From Zhengitettix transpicula (taxonomy: Eukaryota > Arthropoda > Insecta > Orthoptera > Tetrigidae), in the NCBI GenBank assembly GCA_037074705.1, contig CM073590.1, positions 44,552,395 to 44,616,394 of the forward strand: a DNA stretch of 64,000 nt, given 5' to 3'. The notes beneath the pieces are model-generated. The model was not told where the DNA came from. It ran no database searches and was given only the letters and a program-made list of their open reading frames with translations. This document shows, in pieces, positions 1 through 14,000 of this stretch. The position numbers were made by a program, and so were the translations under genes. Position 1 is the stretch's first letter. Each line of letters starts with the position of its first letter.

Positions 1-1945
1 TTGGAAATAATAGAGGGACATAGATTTCTTTCCTATCCCTACCAATGATCTCAATTATTTTGACAATGTCACATTCTTACATGTGTATATACTCATGAAA
101 ACAGAAACTGAGAGTCTCTGAAAATTTGAAGAACTTCCTTCAGTTTCCTGTGGCTGCTCCATACTTCAATGTGAATAATGTGACATTGTCAAATTAATAA
201 ACTCTTTTGGAAATAATAGAGGGACATGGAGCAGCTGACTTTCCTCAAGGCTCTCTCATTATTTGAAGGGGTGGAGCAATGTTTAAATTGTTGAGATATG
301 TTGGATTTACTCTGTTATAAATGATGCTGTTGTTTGAGTTGATTGTATATTATTTGATAATTCCTTTGCTGTTAGTAACTGGCCCATAAAAAAGACTATT
401 CTGACACCTCCTATGTTGCACAAAAAGCTTGAAATGCTTTTAGAACATGGGAAGAATTGTACATTCTATTAAAGTACAAAAAACTATTAAAATACTACAT
501 AAGTAGTTTAATAAAATAAACAATACTTAGAAATCTGTCATTCATTTCTATTCATTGTCTGCCTTTCCAAACTACATATTCCTAATTAATGAATTGCTAA
601 AGCTAAAGTTACAAGAGACACCACCCACAAATCCATGTTTAACTTTTCCAGTTCTTGAATACATAAGTTAGCCCAATATAATTCTTATCTAACAACGTTC
701 ATTTCTCCAACAAATGCCCATTTTCTGATATAAGTAATGCACTTTATTGCTTCCTTCGTTTCTGTTCACATTTTCCCATCTTAGGTGTTACCAGTTGTGT
801 AACCATTACATTGGATCACATATTTTATATACATATACTACACATAATTGAGAATCCCTTCTCGGAATTGTTCTCAATGCCTCCAATGATAAGCAACATT
901 GGAAGTACGGCCACTATCCATTTGGAGAGACCTCCTAGATTCTCCTATTCACCAGCCCACATGAGAAAGTTGTGGCTGCCCATATCCATATCCACTATTT
1001 CCAAAGTACATAGACTTACATAGACTGTATATTCCATTAAATCAACAACAGGCTTTGTAACTTGCCAAAAATTTGTCTATTTTTATTGTACACATTTCTC
1101 ATTATGTGTTTATGAATATATATTTGATAAATAAATGAATTGTTTACATATTGTGTTAGATGTTTTAAAACAAGGAATGAATTCAAGAACAGAACAAATG
1201 TTTTTGATCAAGCTCAGCTTTAAATGTTGGGAAAGTGAATTGTTAGATTAGGATAAATAAATCTCAACAGGACCAGGAATCACTTTATCCACTTTGGTAT
1301 CCTCATTGACTGTCTCCGTGTTTATACACCAGATTGCTTGCATGTGACTAGTAGTCAATGAGGATAGCTCAATGGTTAGAGTGTGGAGAGAGCTTATTAA
1401 ACAGTAGCCCTGGGCTCAATTCTCAGTCCTGTCAAGGTTTTTGTATCCTAATCTGTTAACAAGGAATAAGTTGTTATAAGTATTTATAGGGTATTCCATG
1501 GTCTTTGATAAAAGGAAGAAGCTACTTGAAGTAGTAGTCCTTAAATGTCAAAATAGATGTCTAAGACTAGATCAAGTAGATGAGTGTTTTGAGTCCTGTA
1601 CTGTACCTCTGAATGTTAATTTTTTTCAATGACGAACAATTTCTTTGCTGTTTAAAAAATTTGAGTAACCTCTACTTTCACACTAGTTTAACCTTTTCAG
1701 TTTTTCTGCTGGATCATTTGCTTGATAAACCTAATCTGTCTATCTTTGTTGTTTCTATATCTTTTAACATTACTTCATCTCTCTACTGTTTTCTTTTACT
1801 TTTTCTCCCTTGTTACTCAAATAATGAAATACCCAATTAATACTTGAAATATTGCATCACCATCGTCAAAAAATTTCAAAACTAAGAATGGATTTTATTA
1901 TAACTAAACCTAATGAAAGTAATTTAGATTTTTGGTCTTAAACAG
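1..1945. other. ATG2 intron or upstream region, mostly non-coding
   Basis: AT-rich sequence with no convincing exon. A direct repeat (ttggaaataatagagggaca) occurs at 1 and again at 208. The motif aatgtgacattgtc occurs at about 176-190, with its inverse at about 62-76. A tRNA-like segment lies at 1352-1440 and is listed separately. The short open frames at 811 and 1613 have no recognisable protein character. Confidence 0.5.
1352..1445 (+). repeat. tRNA-derived SINE head, degenerate
   Basis: An A-box-like stretch (tagctcaatggttagag) is followed about 40 bp later by a B-box-like stretch (gggctcaattctc), the arrangement of an internal RNA polymerase III promoter. It cannot fold as a clean functional tRNA. 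The 14 bases tatcctcattgact about 50 bp upstream are the exact inverse of the start of this segment (agtcaatgaggata), so the copy may be half of an inverted pair. The SINE call is inferred from the two boxes. Confidence 0.4.
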
Positions 1946-2068
1946 GTACAGTTCTTTATGAACAATCCTTTATTTGCTACCCCAAAACTTGTACCACATG
2001 TTAGTTGGCAAACAAAAGGAGGGCCAGGTCGACAACATGATGTTTTAATGGAACTGCAACTTAATAAG
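1946..2068 (+). CDS. ATG2: ATG2 exon (first in window)
   Basis: Forty-one codons from VQFFMNNP to MELQLNK. The acceptor is taaacag and the donor is aag|gtaaga. Both boundaries are phase 0. This is one of the best conserved parts of the ATG2 C-terminal region (WQTKGGPGRQHDVLMELQL). Confidence 0.93.
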
Positions 2069-5000
2069 GTAAGAAAAGAATCACTTAAGTTGTTATTAAA
2101 TTTTTAATGTTAATAATAATTCTGTTTTTCTTAGGCCTGTATAAGGAATATGATGATAAATAATATATTATTAATTACTGTGTTCCTGTTAAAGTTAATA
2201 CCTGCCAGAATTTGTGACTTGGTCTTTAAGAAATGAGAAGGAAACATTATGGCAGAAATTGTTAGTTACTGAAAACTGGTTGAAAATCAAATATTAAGTG
2301 AAGTGGCTTGACTAAATGTGGAGTCAATTTTTCTCTCTAAAATTGTATTTTATTTTGTATAAATTCTTATTATCAAAATGAATTTATGATGTTATTATTG
2401 ATTTCAAGAATAAGTAAGAGCTTATCTGTGCATAAAACTCTGAGTACATAACTGGAAGGTATTTTAAAAATTTGCATTAAAAAGTAGCCAAATAACCAAC
2501 AAAATAAAGTGTGGTAAGGTTGTTTACTAAGACTCCTTGTTTCCATTTATGTGAATTTGAATTTATTAATAATTTTACGCTGGTACATTTATTCCAAATG
2601 TTGCACCTTTCAACCAGACATATGCAAAGTGCGCACATTTATTTTTAACATCTTGGGGTGGAAATCGAACAAACTAAAAATTGAAATGGCAATTGTAATC
2701 TTTTTAAAGAAATGTAAAAGAAAGCTAATCACAGGATAAGCTCACGCACATGTGCCAGTTGCCTCCAGAAAATAGCAGGCAATGTCACTTCTTTTTCTGT
2801 GGGTATCCATAAACCTTCGTTGCCAGCCAATTGTTGGGTCCCGCTTGGTTGTCGTCCTCAAGTGTCCATCAGACGCCAACTCGCCTCTCCATCCATCCCG
2901 TTCCTTCTTTAGATAAACAGTCCTTGCTGTCCTCTGTGCAACTGACCTTGGGGGTCATCAAGACAAAAAAATACTGTCCCTTCCGCTACCTGGCATATAA
3001 CATTGTTTACACGAACAAATTCTTTCCGTTGGTGCGCACTTTCTATATGCTGGTGTTAAGCCAAATTATGATGGGGGATACAATCACACCACACAAGTGA
3101 TTAAATAAATACCTCACCGTACTTCATATTAAATCTAACATTGCTGCTATTAATGTACAAACTGATATGTTGAAAATCAACAATGGCTATGAACCCTCTT
3201 GGTGTTTAAACCATGCTTTTGAGTTTGTGTTGTTGTTGTTTTTTTGTGTGCTGTAGAATCAATTGAGGTTAGCACTTAAGGATTGCAGAAATTTTATGGT
3301 ATATTTATTTATCACTTATTTCGTCTATTATTTGGCTACTTCTGTATCTAATTCATAGACATAATTCAGACATTTGATGTTTTATAATATCGGCAATTTA
3401 AAAATTGATGAGGAAATCATCCTCTTCATCAGCAGGTTTGATACATTTCACTGCTGATTGTATTGTAGTTATTAATGCCAATTAGTTAAAATTAACTATG
3501 CATTAGTATTAATTTTCAAAATCAAGTCAATAATCTCTTTCAAGGAAAAGAGATAATATGTTCATGTAAATGCCATACATTCTATAGGCTTGGATTGGAA
3601 AATTTTGATAACCAAAGACGCAACATCTATTGTGATGAGTATGATTTGGAATTGATTTTTCAATTTTGGAGAAGTAGTGGAGAAAATGTGTAATGAAGGT
3701 ATCAAAGTTTGTAGGCATTGATTTACAATGTCATTCATTCTCCCTATGGAATAGTTGTAGCCTACTAATGTGGCACTCTTTGGGATGTCTAATGTCTACA
3801 TTTTTTTAACAAATACTTTGCAAAAATTTTAAAATTATGATAAAGAATGCTGATACATTCTTCAGGTTTTTATGTTTGTGATAGTATAAATTGGTTGAGT
3901 TCTAAGATCTTGTGTACTATTATGTAGTCATTCAGCCCATTTATAAACCCTTTGAGTGACTGAAGATGACTATTTTGTGTCAGTATCATTTTATATAAAT
4001 ATTCTTACAGAAAATATATTGGTGGGAGTTTAAAATAATTAGCCAATTTTATTCTTTCTCTGTGAAATATATTTGTGTAAAAGATAATTGTATCTATAAC
4101 TGTTCTGTTTTCTCAGGTTCGTTTCCAGCATGAAGTGTATCCAGATACAACACCTGAAGCATCACGCCAAGTCCTGTTAGTTAATGAACTTGAAGTCAGA
4201 GATCGACTTGCTACTTCACAAATTAACAAATTTTTATATCAATATTCAAGTGAGACTAGGCCAAAGCAATCACATGCTAATATGGTATGTATAAGTGAAT
4301 ATATTCTATTTCTTCTATCACTACATGAAGATGATTTATACATACTAGTTGATTGACTGTTTTTGACTGCAATGAAAATTACACGAAGCTCAATATTACC
4401 TTTGGCCAGTGGTGGCACATGAGTTTTTAAAGTTATATGCTACATCACCCCAAGGATAACTAAGTAAAATAATAAAACTACATCAGTGATTGTGTTACGA
4501 ATGTTCTGACCCCTCACGTAATATGCTACATTTTTAATTCTAATTTAATAATTTTATAATAAATGGAAATGTGCATGTGTTTTGGTATTACTCTTCTGTG
4601 CAAAATCCTGTCAGAGAGATCTTTTCACACAAACAGCGGCATGGTATTTATCACAATGGTTAGTAAAAAGTTTGCAGTCTCATTTACTTCGTAAAAGATT
4701 CCACTTTGCATAAATGATGCTAAAGTCCATGGGCTACTTTGTGACACAACTGGTACCACTGTGCATCCATTCAATATTCAGCATTGGTGTCAGTTAAGTT
4801 TACTCATTTTAAAAAAAAACACTATCCAACACGTTGAACGTGTATATTGATGAATTATGAATCAGGGTTTTACAGTAATATTTAATTCTGTAATTTTAAT
4901 AAACATGTCATGTACTTTGCACCATTACACACGTGAAATTTTTCCATTTCAAATCGTACATGTTACTATAATTTAATACTTGAAAAAAAAAATGCAACTT

Positions 5001-8000
5001 CGCCATCGTTAATCTATGAAGACCTTTTGTCTGTTTATTAGCGACTTCATTATCTATTTTTTAACTTCTTAATGCAGCTAGTTCTTCCATTACACAAATT
5101 CTTTTAGCTCCACAGATAAAAATCAACAGTTGAGTGATGCTAATTGTATCGTCGCTTTCTCCAACCGCTAGTGAAAAATATCCAAATTTTTAAGAAATGT
5201 TTTAAATTAACTAATCAAATTATTTGATTCCGTCCCTTCACCGCGACGATCTCGGCAGTGTCCATTAAAATTTCGCCTTTGTGGCGAAATACCGAGGCAT
5301 GGTTTGCTCACGTGGAGACCCAATGCGCTATGGCCGCCATTACCGCCAGCCGCACTAAGTTCCACACCGTAGTCTCTGTGCTATCGACGGAAACGACAGA
5401 GTTGGTACTTGACGTGATCGTCAACCCCATTCTCAAATCATTGAAAGACGCTCTCATCACTCGGAGTGCAGAATCCAACCAGGTGAAGTTGGAACGCCTA
5501 ATATCCCGTGTCAGTCTTGGGGACAAAAAGCCATCGCAGCTGCTCCGAGAAATGCGTCAGCTCCTCGTACATCAGACGGCAGCGACCAGCTCATCATTTC
5601 TCCGGGATCTGTTAGTCTCCCGATTGCCAAAGGCGACACGGGAAATCGTCGCCGCCTTTGCGATAACCGACACTGACATGCTCGCGGACCTGGCGGACAA
5701 GGTGCTTGAAGCAAACTCTGTCACCTCCATCTCCACGGTTGAAGTACCGACGCCAGGAAGCAATGAGGGTACAAATTTTGAAGAAAGACTGGTTTGCATC
5801 GAAAGTTTGATAACGCATCATTTCTCTTCGAATGGTTCATCGGGCCGCTCACCTGTCAACATCTACATCACGCGACATAATCACGAGAAATAATAGCAAA
5901 GGAGTTGATGTGGCTAGAAATCTGGTTGGATAATTTAACTCAAACTGCCAACTCAGACAAACCTACATTCTATATTGGCTATGACAGATAGTGATGTTGT
6001 CTGAGAATCCAGTGTATCATAAAAAATCTTAGCATATTGCCCATCACTTCAACATAAGGGAAAAAGTTTTGAATAGAGAACTTTGATTGGATCACATTGA
6101 TGGGATTAGTCAGTTAGCTGACCTGCTGACTAAGCCATTAGAAATTATCCAGTTTGAAATGCTATATAAAGGATTGGTTTAAATAAAATTAAATATGTGA
6201 AATATTGAATTTTTCTTTATTTTTTTTGGAGGAAGTGCTAATGAAAACTAATTAAGAAATAAGTGTTATGTGTAACCTCCTTGAATGGTGTGGTCTCTTG
6301 GAACAAGGAGTGAACCTTTTTAGTTCTAAGTTTTTCTTGTGTTGTTGTTAAAGTAGTTTGTGTAGATGTGGCTATACAAAATTCTAACAGTTCCAATAAT
6401 AATCCCAGGCTACTTAACCTCAGAATCACATTATAACGAGTACAATTAACATAACCCATCTTTAGTCCATATGTATACTAGCACTATCTCCCATTCCTAT
6501 CCAGTTAATTTATGTGAATGTGTTTGTTTCATGTTATATATAAACGAAATCTTGTTGATATAATCTGTACATTATGGTACTATGCTGTACTTTCAATGCA
6601 AAGGTTCTTTTTTTTGCATGATTGTCTTTGTAAAATTTAAATGTTTATTATTGCTTCATATCTACTTATTTCAGGTGGTATTGAAAGCTGTTCATATAAG
6701 GCCTGACCCTAAACTGAAAGTTCAAGAATGCTGTTTGAAAATATCTCTTTTGCCACTAAAACTCAATATTGACCAAGATGCATTAGTTTTCTTGTTTAAT
6801 TTCTTCAATGAAATTTCTGGAGTTGTTAAACTAGAGGGTTGGTATAAGTTTGAACTGAAAAATTCATTGATTTAATGAATGTGATTTTTGATTGAATACT
6901 TTGGTTTGTTTTAATCCATCAAAATGTTTTCAGATGAAACCATTCAGAATCACAATTCACGACATAGTACACCGACACACCAGGCCCCTGTAATGACTGT
7001 AAATGTTGGGGCATCAAATAGTGAACCTTCTTCTGAATCTCAGACACTATTAATTCAGTTAGAGGAAGAAAGTAATAAATATGAATTTCAAAACAAAATA
7101 ACTAAAAAATTTGTTGATGGATGTGATGACAAACCACCACCACCTCCAATTTTTTTTCGGTGAGTGTGTTTCTGTAATATATATATATATAGGTAAACAT
7201 TTTATTTTACGAACGTCAATAGCGTCAGTGTTTGGAACATTTACCTATTTACATTCCCCTCCCTGACATAACCTGTTCGCATCTAACATCAAATAAACCA
7301 GGATGATGACTGATGGTATTCGGGAATTCTCCTACTACATAAAGTAAAGGTGTCTAAAAAATCATGATGAATTAAATCAGTAAAAAATATTGGTTAACTT
7401 AATGAAGTCTAAAACTACTACCAGTACCTTAAAGGAGTAAAGACATACTACCTTTAACTAAATATAGACCCGGTGGCCGAGATGGTTAAGGCGTCTGTGT
7501 ACTAAGCAGAATACGTGGGTTCAAGTCCCGCCTGGGTCAAATATTTTCAGTCTTTCCTTCTTCTTCCATCCTTCTCTCTGCTTTGAACATATGCTTTTCT
7601 ATGTGCGTAATTCTTCGCCCGAGCATATGAATTCACATAAAGCGCAATCTTCCTATTTCTCCTATTTATTTCTATCCTTCCCCACTATCCAAGTTTGTAT
7701 ATATATATATATAATAGTAATTTGCCAATTTTTACTATTTAAAAATTTAAGCCATTAAATTAACAGTGCCAGTTTTGTTGTTAGTAATAGAAGTAGTAGT
7801 AAAAGTAGTATGAGGTAGTGCACCCATGCACCCTTTCGTACCTAGTAGTTGAAAGGTTGGACAGTACTGCTCTAGAGGAAGTTTTCTTTCATATAACGGC
7901 ACCAAATGTGTCACATTAAAGGATTTCCACCAACTTCCTCCATCCACCTTACCAATAACATAATTGTTGTAATATATTATAATATAATAAGTATTACTTG

Positions 8001-11000
8001 GTATGGGTCCTTAAATATACTCTCTACTTATTGAACATATGCTTTGCTCTGTGCGTAATTCTATGCCCAAGCATATGATTTCCTTAAAAAGCATATTCCC
8101 ACCTTTCTCCTATATTTCTGTTTCCTCACTACCCAAGAATCCAAATTCAAGTCCTTAACATTTTACATATATAAGTAATATCCAAGTCATTGTCCCTTTT
8201 CTACACCTTTTCCCCTATACCTTCATCTTTGCCCACCATCTGTTCACTTGTATTGAAATGTGTTATTAAAAACTGTTCAAATTACATCTTCATATTCTTT
8301 CAGGAGTTTTGTTTTTTCACCTGAAGTACCAATTCGCTTGGATTATCAAGGGAAACACGTTGACATGACTCATGGACCTCTTGCTGGATTGCTCATGGGT
8401 TTAGGACAGCTGAACTCTTCAGAGTTTAGATTGAAAAGGATATCTTATAGACATGGGTATTTAATTGCTCTATTATTTAATATTTGTTACATAATAATAT
8501 TTTAATTTTTAGTTTTATAATAGGCTTTACTACATTTTACCTACACAGTAAACATTGTCATTTCACCATAATTGCTTTGTTTTACCCTGAATTATTTAAT
8601 TTCAATTTAACCTCTGAAAGCAGGTATTTTTATCTGCAGTGTTATGAAAAGGGCATAACAACTTTATAAGTTCATAGAAATTTATTGAAACAAATTACAT
8701 AAATGTTTAAGGTGTCATTTTAAAGCAAAGCACACGAAGTGTGTACAAAGCATTTATTATTGGAAAATGTTAGTTCTTTCTCTTATGCAGAAGAATAAAT
8801 ATCCATAAGCTGTAAAGTTCTTTTAGATATGCTACATATTTTGCTGGTTTTATCATTACATTACTTCTCATCCTTTGGCAAAGTATTTCTGTCCAAATAG
8901 AAGTTTTGGAAAGTTCTGAAGGTACCAGTGATTCATTACCGTGTACTCATATGGTTGACTGAACTATTCATATAGTTTTAATTTTACTGAGTCAGAATAT
9001 AAAAATGTTCCAATATTAAAAAGATCCTCATATTTTTCTACCAAATTATTGCCTAATTATTCTATTGTTTTTTCCCTGTAACTGATTTTCTTGTGTGCAT
9101 CTGTGTCTGAAACAGTGTCAGAAAGATTTCTGAATTCCATTTCATGAGAGCAGAATTGTAGCTCATCTGAGTATTAAAGAAGAATTCTACATGGTAGAGA
9201 ATTTGTAGAATTTTTGTTGTTATTTTCATTCAGTAGTTGACAGATCTGTAGCTGATGTTGCTCTATGATTTGACTTGTCAGTGTAATTTAGAATATCACC
9301 ACCAATATGTACCATTATATATAAATTTTGCAATTAAAATAAATATTAAAGTGAAGCACTGTTTTAGAAATGTTAAATATTGCTTTTCGTGAGTCAGCTA
9401 TAAGTAAAACAATGGTGTATTTGAGGTATAAGTGTTTCCAAAAAGGCTGTGAAGACGCTCTAATTGATGAGCGCACTGGACTTTGCAGCACATCAATAAT
9501 AAATGAAAACACAGAAAAAGTGACAGAAATAATTATGAATGGTTGCATACTCATAGGTCGCTGAGGTTCTTTGCATGAAGTTTTTTCTTTTGTTTTGGGT
9601 ATTAAATGTACAACAGCAAAATAATTTCCAAAATAATTGATTTTCAAACGGAAAGGAAGTTTCTCGTGTCTCTCTAAATTAAGTCAACAACAATTCAGAA
9701 CTACTTAATGTGTCATAATGGGTGATTAAACATGAGTTTACAGATATAGCATCGAAATCATCCCAATAGAGACATTCTGGTTCGCCAAGTGTGGTTGAAT
9801 ATGAAGGTTATTCTCACTGTGTTCTTCGATTTTAGTGCATCATGAGTTCTTTACACATGGTCAAATGATTAATAAAACTACCTACAAGTTAAACGCCGTG
9901 CATCTGAAGCAATAAACAAAACGCACAGATTTGTGGTGAAACAATTTATAGCTTTTGCACCACAATAATTCTCATGCTTATACTTCATACTTGTCCCTAG
10001 CTTTTTGTCCAAAAACAACACTGTAATGACCCCACAGTCTCCATATTCACCCGACATGGCACTCTTCCCAAAAATAAAGAGAACCTTAAATGACCGTCAT
10101 TTTACTAGCATATGTGAGATTAAAAGCACATTGCAGAAAGAGCTAAGAGATCGAGTTCCAGAAGTGTTTCAGGGATTGAAAGAAGTGCTGGACATAAGAG
10201 TATAATATCTAATAGGGACAATTTTGAAGGGGAACTCAATAAATAAAAGTTGATAGGCATGTGAAACACAGAAAATATAATATAGAGAATGACAAGTAAG
10301 TGTAAACCTTTTTCTAAAAGTCATTATGCACAGCAGTACTAAAATGTTGCATTATATGCAAACCGTACAGTTCAAATGGGAATGAATAATTTTTTTGTGT
10401 GAAGTTCATTTCTGTATCACCATATTGCTGCTTATGTGAGCTATCAAACCAAAGTAGGAATGTGAGTGTAGAATCGGTGGATCTAAGACAATTGGTTACA
10501 AAAAACCAAAATGGTTAGTATACATGAGAGTTTTCAGAGAAGTCCCACATTAACTTGATTTAAATTATGATTCTATGCACATGACTGTGCGGTGTTAAGT
10601 GCTATACTGGCCTAACACGTGTTATGTTATAGGAGACATTGAGTATTTTTCATCAGGTTGGTTGGTACTTACTAACTATTATCAACTATTTCATGAGTAC
10701 AGCCTTGTCATATCCTTTTTTCAGTGAACAGTTAATGCTATTCTAGAAATATCATTCCTGATATTTTGTGTGGAATGTTGTAGATTTCTTTGGCTCAAAG
10801 CATAAATGGTCTACCCATTTGCCCATTGGACATGTATACAAAATGTTTATCAAACAACTTGTGTAAAAATGCCCTCTATTTGCTGACATAAATAAATTGT
10901 GGACACACATGTAAGCAGTCTCTCAGGCCATTTCCCAGTTGGAGATCCAAGGCCATAATAGATAAAAAAAATCAATGTATAATAGCTCTCATTACACCTT

Positions 11001-14000
11001 GTGGAGTCATAAAACAGTCTGGCATTAAAACACATCAACCTGACCATAATCATTCATGTATATTATTAGTATTATGTTAAGTAAATTTGATCCTGTTATG
11101 TTTTTCCTGTTGGTATTGCATTTCTTTCTTGCTGAAATGTGCATTACTGTAATATGTCAGAAGGTGGGAAATTTCTGCTAGTTAATTTCCCATTTTTTCT
11201 AGTTCCCAATCTATATATTTTTTGAAACACCTTTTGTAAGATTTTAATTTTATGAACGAAAATAATACTTAAACTTTCAAACAATCTTCATAAGTACTTG
11301 GTATTGGTTAATTCATAAATTTATGTTAAAGCATTGCAATTAATTTAAGGCCTATTAATATTTTATTTCTTTCATGATAAATGGAGGCTCCTGGGATTTG
11401 ACAAATTGATCTCATTTGTTATGTCAGAGTGGCTTCAAGATATAAAGAAAAATCAGTTACCTGGACTATTAGGAGGCGTTGGACCAATGCATGCCCTTGT
11501 GCAACTATGTAAGTTTCCTTGTAATATGTTTTTTTTATTGTTTGCATTCATTGTGCAAGAAATGATGTAAACGTTTGATTAATTAATTTCAAGAATCGTG
11601 CAGTCACATTTTCTGGTCATGGTGTGGTAATCTGTTTTCAGTATGTTCATTTCCTCTTAGTCTGCCACCATCAAGTAAAAACATGAAGCATTGTACAAAT
11701 CATTTGTCCTCCAATACAAATGTTATTATGTAATAATATTAATCTCAAAGTGATACTGAAATATTTTAGCATATTCTTAGTGTTTTTTTAAAAAAAAATG
11801 TAAGAACATAAACAAATTGGTCAGAAATAGGCGTAAAAATAACCTTTATTAAGAAATAATTTATTAAAAAAACATAAAAATGACGCATTGTTTCGTCCTT
11901 AATCTTAATCAGCCGTACAATGGAGTAAATCTAAAAATCCAAATAAGAATTGTATTTGAATAAGTGTTGAGTAAAACAATTTTTAGTATTAAAATTATAT
12001 AAAATAGGTTTAACTTACAATTTCCATACACTGCCAAATTCTTCTATAAATATTGATGTTATATAAATAAATTTTGTGCAGAATTTCCACGGCATGCTCT
12101 GCCACCAATGTTCGTTGTAAATGAAATGAGCATGTATTTTAAAGAAATACATAAGTATTGGATAAATAGTTCTTGGGTTTGCACCCAGGTGCAGTTCAGA
12201 GTGGCACAAATTGAGGTCCTGAGTTTGATTCCTGGTGCAGTTGAGATTTTCGCACCTGATCCTTAATTGAGCGAATAATCTTATTAAGAGAAGTTCAATA
12301 AAAATATACTGAATAATATTTGAGTAAACACCATATTAGAGAAATGATTTAATTAATTAAAGTAATAACATTCTTACTTTATATTTCTGCAGATCTGTAA
12401 AAGAGAAAGGAGGAGTGGTTTAATACTTACCAAAACATTTACAAGTATGCATATTATGTTTACAAATTGATTTTGAATGCTGTGCAATTGCAATTGCAAT
12501 TGATTGAACAAATATGAAATTCATAATCTTAATGATTTATTTGTCACATATTGCTAATTCTAAATTATATAGTAACTATTAGAATTATGACCACATAAAC
12601 TTTATAAAATAGACTTAAAAATATAATCTGTGGAAACTTAAAATTTTTAATTAATGGATTCAGAAAAGAATAATTTCAATCACCACTTATAACTTTCAAA
12701 CTTTCAACAAAAAAATAGCTTTCCAACATATTATCAGAATTGAAAATAATATTATGGACATTTCACAGAAAATAAGTTACATTTTTCCAGTATTTAATAG
12801 ATTATCTGATCATAATCATGAACTTATAAAGGAGTTAATTTTGCAGATGACAAGCATAATGAAAACAATTGATACATTCTAAAATAAATCAGATATTCAA
12901 TTATACTATAAACTGATTTTCTGTAAGTGGATTAACATTGAATTATGAAATAACACAGAGAATATGATTTCATTTTACTAAAGCCAGTAAATAAACATAG
13001 GAGTCGTATGGTATCAAAAAAAGGTCAAATTGTGCTATCAAAACTAGTATATACAGTGTATTTTCTTTCAATAATGGGCATTGGTTGGGTGATAGTTACA
13101 TAAAGTAAAAGCTTGGCCAATTGCAAATAAACCAATTTGTAACCCTAAAATACTTCTAATATTAAAACATCTTAAAACAACATCACTAATATTAATAAAA
13201 ATAGAAATAATAACAGTAATAATTATTGTTATTGTCAACGCAATTTCTATCATTATTATTACCAATACTGTTAATATACTGTTCACCAGTTACGGTTGTT
13301 GTATATGTGCTCATGTGCTACAGCAAATAAATTCATGGCTTCCATAGAAATGAGTTTCATATAAATCATCAGCCTTTCAATTAATTTTTCTCTGCACCTA
13401 ACACCTATTATCTTCATGTTACAACTACAACACAATTAGATTACTTATAATTCCAAATCATGTAAAAAAAAATGTAAATGTCAATAATCTTCTATAGTAC
13501 ATGCAAAAATCTTTCCAAGGAAACACAAAGTTATTGAACACATACTATAGAAATATATTAATGCTTACATAATGGACAATTTTATCTCAAGTTCATTAAC
13601 AAAATTCTCAGTTCAAGGAATTAGAGATTTGTTTTGGCTGCCAATTGAACAGTATCAGAAAGATGGACGAATAGTGCGAGGCCTGCAACGTGGAGCTAAC
13701 TCTTTTACAACATCTACGGCCATGGCAGCTTTGGAATTGACTAATAGAATAGTCCAGGCCATACAAGTAAGGGGGTTTAAGTATTATTTCTATATTTTGT
13801 TTCATTATTATAGAAACCTAAGGAAATAGCATTCCTTCATCAATGCATAACTTTATAGAAGAATCAGGCATGATGTGCCCATAAGTTTAGTGATATATAT
13901 TTTTTAAACAATAATATGGGAGTAATCTTCCTAAGTAGTACAACAATTTCCTCAGAAATGATAAAAAATATATTTAATAATGTTTGTATTTACCCCAGTG

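Noticed and set aside
7467..7539. A functional tRNA-Ser gene (anticodon ACT)
   Set aside because: The D arm is Ser-like but the long variable arm is missing, and the segment continues into a SINE body that is repeated at 8032.
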